Shown: positions 58,160 through 64,000 of the stretch, one piece after another | Layout: every line of letters begins with the position of its first letter | How positions within the stretch are numbered: position 1 is the first letter of the stretch | Notes under the pieces: generated by a model | Told to the model about the DNA's origin: nothing | What the model saw: the letters and a program-made list of their open reading frames with translations, nothing else | Database searches by the model: none | Position numbers and translations under genes: made by a program | NCBI GenBank assembly: GCA_015680685.1 | Contig: MNCI01000651.1 | Coordinates: forward strand, 1,853,832-1,917,831 | Reading direction: 5' to 3' | Length of the DNA stretch: 64,000 bases | Source of the DNA: Gnetum montanum | Lineage: Eukaryota > Streptophyta > Gnetopsida > Gnetales > Gnetaceae

Positions 58160-59400
58160 ATGTGGTAACAAGCCCTATGGAAGAAGAAATTAAGGGATAG
58201 ATAAGAGAATATCCTTATTTCAATAATATTCTAATAAATATTTCCTTTGAGCCCTAATATCAACTTTCTTCTAATGGTTTATTAATGAAAGGAAAAAGAG
58301 TATGCATACTAGAAAGAAATTGGAGACTAAGGTTGTTGTGTGAAGCTCATGAAGTACCATATGTGGAACATCCAAGTTATAATAACACTGATACGATTTT
58401 ATGCAAATATTAATTCTAGCCTAGAATGAAAAATGATGTCTCCTCGTACATTAAAATTTTCCCAACCTACCAAGGAATTAAAGTTGAACAAAGAGAACCT
58501 AGTGGATTATTATTTCCTTTTGAAGTCACAACCTAGAAATGGGAAGATGTTACCATGGATTTCATTGTGGGATTCCCAATAGCCAAAAGGAAAATGACTT
58601 AATTCTGGTAGTGGTTGATCATCTATCAAAGATGGCATATTTTATAGCTTTGAAATCTACAAAAGCATCCAAAAAAGTAGTCCAAAAATTCATACAAGTA
58701 TTTTAGTTGCATGGATGTCAAAAATCTATCACTTTGGCTCAAGATTCTAAGTTCATATCTGAATTCTGCAAAAATTTCTTCAAAGAGCTTAGAACCAAAT
58801 TGAAAGTTAGCACATCTTGTCACCCAGAGACCAATGGATAAATCGAATGTTTGAATAGAATATTAGAAGATATTTTAAGAAGCTACATTGGAAGTAGACC
58901 GAAAACATGGGAGAATTACTTGCATATGTAGAATTTTCCTGTAACAATAATTATCAAAGTTCCATACATCAAACACCATTTGAAGTAGTATATGGGCATA
59001 ACTATCATACACCACTAACTTGGGTAGATCAAACTTTAAGAAAAAAATGGAAAAAATAAGAAATGAAAATAATTATAAATATTGTAACAAGAGTTCAACA
59101 AAATTTACAAACTATCCAAGATAAATATAAGGGATATGCAAATAAACATCAACTTAAGAAATAATTCCAAGTGGAAGATCAAGTAATACTAAGAGTAAAA
59201 CCTACCAAAAGTTCTCTTAAACTTGGAAACTATACTAAATTGGCACCTAGATATTGTGAACCCTTTGATATCTCTGAAAGAATAGGTGAAGTGGCATATC
59301 AATTAAATCTTTTAGTAGCTTTAAAAATCCACCTAGTTTTCCATGTAAGTTTGCTAAAGAAATTTCATGTAAATGATGTCCCTTATGTGCTAGACTAGAA
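58160..59400 (+). pseudogene. C2 integrase
   Basis: Zinc-binding part RNWRLRLLCEAHEVPYVEHP (about 58315-58375); core blocks TMDFIVGFP (first Asp kept), ITLAQDSKFISEFCKNFFKE (second block, catalytic Asp reads Ala) and HPETNGxIECLNRILEDILR (Glu kept). The C-terminal open piece 59171-59398 has RVKPTKSSLKLGNYTKLAPR and FHVSLLKKFHVNDVPYVLD. Order and length fit an entire integrase. Inactive through the lost Asp and stops. Confidence 0.85.
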
Positions 59401-59590
59401 TACTTTGCCATGGAAATCCAATACTAGCTTTGAAGTTGAACCCATTGTAATTAAAAACCATCAAACCAAGAACTTATAAAATAAAACTATTAGTGAAGTA
59501 CTTGTTCAAAAATTGAATTATGATCAGTAGACTTGGGAAAATTGGAAGTTTATTTTTAATAATTACCCCGAAATTTTCGATCATCATGAT
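59401..59590 (+). pseudogene. C2 chromodomain-like tail
   Basis: After the integrase: FEVEPIVIKNHQTKNL, ISEVLVQKLNYDQ and TWENWKFIFNNYPEIFDHH. This has the order of a chromodomain (P-E-x-I-L-x-x-R, LVKW-type strand, TWE, then a helix ending in FP). The aromatic cage residues are partly lost. It would have bound chromatin. Confidence 0.65.
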
Positions 59591-59760
59591 ATTGATGTAA
59601 CAAATTATATTTTATAATTTTTGGTCTTTTCTTTGTATAGATGATAATGAGAATAATAAAGAAGTTAGAGCTAAGGAGCATCATGAAGAAGTAGCAGCTA
59701 AGTAGCTACATATAGAGAAAGCACTCAAGGATGAGCTATATGTTTAAGGGTTGGATAGAT

Positions 59761-60241
59761 TATAACATCTCATCCCTTGTTTAGGGTGAAAACATATTAC
59801 AAAAATGTATTTAACCTTCAAATGCAAAGATGCCTCATTATGAGGAGTTACGATTATTCATGTATCCTTTGAGAATGGGTTTAACCTATGTCATTTAAGG
59901 TTTGGTTTAGAGGTTGTACCAACATGAAGTTATGGAGTCTAGAAAGGTAAGTGATAGAAGTTGGATGAAGTGAAAAATGAAGGGACTAATCACCCCTTTG
60001 GCTAGATACCCTAACCATGGTGGTAGTGTCAGATTGCCTCTAGGGCTTAAGTGGCATAGGAAGATAACCTAGATGATGTTACATTATATCATTCTTATTA
60101 ATAAATTTTTTCTCTTTTCATCTTTCCTATTCCATGTACCATTCATTCATTTATTAAGTATTTTATGGTGTTTCTATTATATGTGATGAATTAAGTGATC
60201 AACGAACATGTTCTTACAACATCCAAGAATTGGATGTCATA
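59761..60241 (+). repeat. C2 3-prime LTR
   Basis: Partner of 50188-50650. It starts TATAACATCTC, with the TG end mutated to TA, and ends GGATGTCATA. A G/A-rich stretch (about 59744-59760) before it may be the old polypurine tract. AATAG follows at 60242-60246. Confidence 0.9.
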
Positions 60242-60246
60242 AATAG

Positions 60247-60769
60247 GATCGATAAGAAGATATCTGATAGAGATGGAGGTATTTTCCCCATGTAGTGTTG
60301 TTTATTTTTACATTTTTTCTTCATTCACCTAGAGCCTAGATGTAAGGTCTTACAGCAAGAGCATTAATTCCAGATGAATACTAGGATTTGACAAAACTGT
60401 AAGCTTACTCAAAATGGGATTGTGAGAGGATAAAAATGGTTGTGGTGGTATAATGGCTAGCATGGAAATTTGTGGTATGCTATACTAGGATACATGCTAC
60501 ATAGGTGGAGAAAATGGTAATAATGCTTGTGCTAATTGACCTTGTGGCTTATGTGATATTGGTTCAAAAAGTTTTAACATTAAATTGGAATTTGAAAGAT
60601 GGGATGATGGATTAATAGCATTGGTTTTTGAAAAGAGAGTACATGTGGATGGCATGCTAGTTACTGGTGAAATTATGATAGCAAGATTAATTGAAGTGAA
60701 TAGTAAGACATAAATGTTATATGATTTAGGAACTGAAAAAGGATTTAAGGAGCTAACAAGGTTCACATG
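60247..60769 (-). pseudogene. T3 upstream piece (probable gag N-terminal region)
   Basis: By the C2 target duplication this is the continuation of T3 upstream of 50187. A minus-strand open piece (60497-60766) is rich in Ser, Pro and Asn and ends at E3. No conserved block is recognised, so coding status is uncertain. Confidence 0.4.
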
Positions 60770-61624
60770 TGATGAGCAGTGAGGTACCCCTATACCAAAC
60801 CATATGAAGCATAGGCATTCACATGTGATCCAGTTGAATTCTGCAAACTTTAATTACCAAGTATGCTAGAGCTAAGTAGTGAGTTCGTGTTGTCTGTTTG
60901 TTGTCTTCCTAGTCTCACTTGTGAAATGCAAGTATATGATTAAGTGTGACTAAGGCATAAAATTTTTATTATTTTTTGTTTTATCAATTGATTGCCTAAA
61001 ACAAGAATAAAAGTGAGAGTAACTAAGTGCTAAGTAAACTAATATCTAATCTAGCCTAATACAAGTAACCATCCCTTCTTCCTGAACACATCCTGAACTT
61101 CATGTAAACACTGTTGGGTTGACAAACTCTAATTGTTTCTAAGCTACCAAGTGTCACAAGTATGTTCAAAGGGGTTGTGCTTGTGTATTTTAATCAGTTG
61201 CTTAATTAATCAAAATTAATTGCTGAATGAATAACATTAATGTAAATTGCATGAAATCATAATATGTAAATGCATAAAGAAAGAAAGTCTCAAGTGCTGC
61301 AAGGATGAATCAAAGATCTCATCTTTATTGCCAACACAATGGTGTGTCTAGGTACATCAATGCTTAAATAAAGATTTGATCACACTTAGATCTCCTATTG
61401 AAAGCACTTGGAAAATATTTTAACTCTCAAATGAACAAACTACAAGAGTTTTTCTACTTGACTACCAAAAACTACTTCCAATTGTTTGCTTGAGGGTTGT
61501 ATTTATGGACTTGGAGGTAACCCTATGATATCGAATGCTCAATATTGCATCTTGAGCCATGATATCGCGTACCCAAAATCATGATTGCTCCAATATTGAA
61601 GCTTAAGTAAAACATGATTCATCA
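60770..61624 (-). repeat. E3 3-prime LTR
   Basis: TGATGAGCAG to GATTCATCA on plus. It matches the E2 LTRs and the reversed E1 core LTR. TATA box CCATAAATA (minus) near 61500-61508. GATATC-like palindromes lie at 61529 and 61560. Confidence 0.85.
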
Positions 61625-61634
61625 TACCCCCACA
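61625..61634 (-). other. E3 polypurine tract
   Basis: Minus TGTGGGGGTA directly precedes the LTR start TGATGAATC. It is the clearest tract of the family and fixes the LTR start used for E1. Confidence 0.6.
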
Positions 61635-63640
61635 ACTAAATGAAAACTTGTCCTTGAGTACAAGAGGAACAAGTCCCTTACAAAATATATTAGGAGGAAT
61701 GGAATGTTTGACTAAGATGTAGAGTGACATAGAGAAAATAGAAAAATACAGAAGTACCCTAGCATATTACAATTGTGTACAAAATTGGATGTTCATAACA
61801 ATAGGAGAGAACACCCTCAGATCCAATAGACATCCAACCCCTTTTAGCAACAAAAGAATGAGGGAGAGGTAGTAGAGAGCTAGCAGGCAAGGATGATTTC
61901 TTGTGAGTGATATTGTTGCATCCTCCTTGGTGAAGATAGTCTCACTTCTAGTCCATGCTCCCCACTACAATCACAACAAAATCACGGATTAGTATATAAA
62001 GTGTAACACATAGCAGCTAAATACCTTGTTTTGTTAGTGATTTTATCTAGCCAAGATGTGATTGTGATAGATTAGTTGCTTAATAATATTAGTGGGAAGA
62101 CTGACGAATGGGTTAAGTAAGAGAAGCAACCTATAAAATTTAGAAAAATCTTAATGCAAGAAATACTAGAAAGATGGTATAGAAATTCACAACAATAAAA
62201 AAAAGGAATTCACTAAAAATAGTTGTGAAGATGTGTATAGTTGGATGGCATTGGTGGGGTTAATACAAATAATTTGATTGTAAAAATGTCTAAGGTTAAA
62301 GAACTTAACTTAAAAAAATCAAAAGATATGAAAGTGGGTCCTCCCCAAAGTAGGAATAGGCCTTTTATGTCATTGCATAACTTCAAACCAAGGATTTCGT
62401 GGGCACCATGGATGATTAATGTTTATGGAAAGTTAAGTACAAAAAACCCATAAGTAATTGATTGCGAAACCCAACACATCAAACTAGAACATTGAATCAA
62501 GACATGAAACTAGTAGTGAGGTGAGGCATGAAATGCATAGATTGAAGAGAGAGAGAATGGAATGGAGTTCCTCATTATGGTCACTTGAAGTTCCTTGTGG
62601 AGTTCATGATTAAGTCACTTGGTAGTATATGTCCTTAGTCCAAACCAAAATCAAAATGACTTCTTATCAACATTCTAAGACTAGTCCATCCCCTAAGACA
62701 CAATAATGCTTTCACAAAACAACCATCCTTCCAAATTGGAGAGAAGGTAGGAAGTAAGAAAGGGCCTTAGTTAGAGGAGATAAGAAAAGTCCCATAACTA
62801 GTGCTTGTAGCCCTTTTATTTGGTCTAATGGGTGTGCTTTGAATTCCCATATTTTTTTTGAATGGAAACCACACCCTTGAAATACCCATGCATTTTTGCA
62901 TTTATTTTGTCCAAGGGGTGTGCTTTGAATCCTCATATTTTCTTCTTATTTTGTTTAATGAGGATCACAACATGCAAGGACTTATTTGACTTCTTGTTGT
63001 GGAATGACATAGAATAGTGAGAAGCTCATGAGAATACTCCTGCACACAAGAAAATGGAAAAGCATGAAGAATCTTGCATCCCTTTGAAGCCACACCATGT
63101 CCAAACCTTTTATTCCTTTCCAATTCTAGAAACTACACAAGTTGTCAATTTATTAAGGTTGCATTAATGAAAAAGGGACTACACATTTCCAAAACAAGGA
63201 AAATCATAGACTACATGGATGGGTGGATGATGTGGACTTGCTGCCTATTACATGAAAAGAAACCATGTCCTAGTCATCAGTAACGATATTCAAAGTTAGA
63301 AACTAGACATCAACAAGTGAATCACAAATGAAGCATACATCATCGAATAGCACATTACCATTGTACCTAATACCTTATTAGCAAAAAGAGTAGAGAATCA
63401 CACCAACACAAGAGAATATAAAAGAAAGTAAAAGAGTATTCAAAAAATATTAAATATACTAATGATGGTGTAAAACAAAAACTTAGAAAATATCAATAAC
63501 CTGAAAAACAAAAAGATGTAAAACAAAGAATATGAAAACAAAATGTTGTAAAACAAAAAATGTATAAAAAAAAAAAAATCAAAAGACTGAGGAGCTACAT
63601 AAAGCATTATTATGGGTGGCCATCTCCCCCATGACTAAGT
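61635..63640 (-). other. E3 long 3-prime untranslated region
   Basis: It aligns with E2 18270-20090 and reversed E1 6840-8830. An A-rich tract with TGTAAAACAAA words lies at 63440-63590. No supported ORF. Confidence 0.65.
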
Positions 63641-63654
63641 TGGAAGGGGAAAAT

Positions 63655-64000
63655 CTAAAATATTGAGCATGGTTGTCCATCTGGCAAGATGTTTGTTGCA
63701 TTGGTTGACTTGGGCTCATGGAAAGGTTTTAGTTGTTGGGTGTTGACTAATTGTTTCTTATCTAGGCTGTCAAGTTTATAGATAATCATGGCCCTAGATG
63801 GAAAAGTCTCATCAATAATGTAAGGTCCTTCCCACAACATTTGAAATTTGGTTTGTTGAGGTACATGTGTCGGATTCCAGTAGAGGACCTTGTCTCCTGG
63901 TTAAAACTTGACTTTTCTTATTTTGAGGTCATGGAATTTCTTGTTGAATGTCTTATGAATTTCATTGGATGATAGGGCTATTAACAAATTTTTATCTAGC
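63655..64000 (-). pseudogene. E3 integrase C-terminal end
   Basis: Minus strand: LWEGPYIIDETFPSRAMIIY, KLDSLDKKQLVNTQQLKPFH and a stop after DGQPCSIF. This is the GPY/F-like C-terminal module (W-x-GPY, N-x-x-x-LK), the usual end of integrase in Athila/Tat elements. Upstream blocks (63840-64000) stay partly readable and run off the window. The stop is followed by the sequence to which E1 is deleted. Confidence 0.8.

Larger units (their letters stand above)
50188..60241 (+). mobile_element. C2: complete chromovirus-like element with a long 5-prime insert
   Basis: LTR 50188-50650, initiator tRNA-Met primer-binding site, about 5 kb of non-gag sequence, then gag, protease, RT, RNase H, integrase and a chromodomain-like tail, and LTR 59761-60241. 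AATAG occurs at 50183-50187 and 60242-60246, a perfect 5-bp target duplication. The host is T3. C1 is a second, partial copy of the family. Chromovirus gag normally starts within a few hundred bases of the primer-binding site, so the 5 kb between 50665 and 55480 is foreign or an expansion. Confidence 0.9.
60770..64000 (-). mobile_element. E3: 3-prime part of an Athila-like element
   Basis: Minus strand: the integrase end (63655-64000), a ~2 kb 3-prime UTR, a polypurine tract and the 3-prime LTR (60770-61624). The rest lies beyond the right edge. Same family as E1 and E2. It sits at the end of the T3 piece. Confidence 0.8.

Noticed and set aside
1-64000. Host protein-coding gene
   Set aside because: All recognisable coding motifs are retroelement proteins. 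The C2 antisense structure is the only candidate for captured host sequence and is listed as unresolved.

Overview
This 64 kb window is plant nuclear intergenic DNA made almost entirely of nested, decayed LTR retrotransposons of the Ty3/gypsy superfamily. I see no intact host protein gene, no tRNA gene, and no bacterial or organellar feature. The plant assignment rests on Athila-, Tat/Ogre- and chromovirus-type pol remnants, on primer-binding sites matching plant tRNA-Asp and initiator tRNA-Met, and on short GT-AG introns of about 80-100 nt. High AT content, few CpG sites, elements of 7-15 kb and deep nesting suggest a large-genome seed plant; the species cannot be told. Most premature stops lie where CAG, CAA or CGA codons are expected, as in old methylated copies.

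My element names: C1 and C2 are two copies of one chromovirus-like family. E1, E2 and E3 are three copies of an Athila-like family. T1, T2 and T3 are Tat/Ogre-like elements; T1 and T2 belong to one family.

Layout: 1-2345, C1 pol fragment (minus). 2379-9632, E1 (plus), with gag-protease but no RT, RNase H or integrase. 9633-17410, 26975-30615 and 45256-about 48000, three pieces of T1 (minus). 17411-26969, E2 (minus), a full gag-pol element inside T1. 30616-45255, T2 (plus), inserted in the T1 protease region; it has gag-protease but no visible pol and contains a 412-base assembly gap. 48250-50187 and 60247-60769, two pieces of T3 (minus). 50188-60241, C2 (plus), with a perfect 5-bp target duplication (AATAG). 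60770-64000, 3-prime end of E3 (minus), running off the window.

The most unusual content is antisense and multi-exon. T1 and T2 carry, opposite to gag-pol, a pseudogenised ORF whose exons and at least three splice-site positions agree between the two diverged copies. It lies beside a degenerate ~180-bp tandem array and a short-period repeat tract; in T1 this block separates protease from RT. C2 has about 5 kb between its primer-binding site and gag. That stretch holds a second antisense gene-like structure with three canonical introns of 80, 83 and 92 nt, an exact 45-bp (15-codon) tandem repeat, and a 5S rRNA-like segment. Names, boundaries and homologies come from reading translations and comparing copies within the window; no database search was possible.
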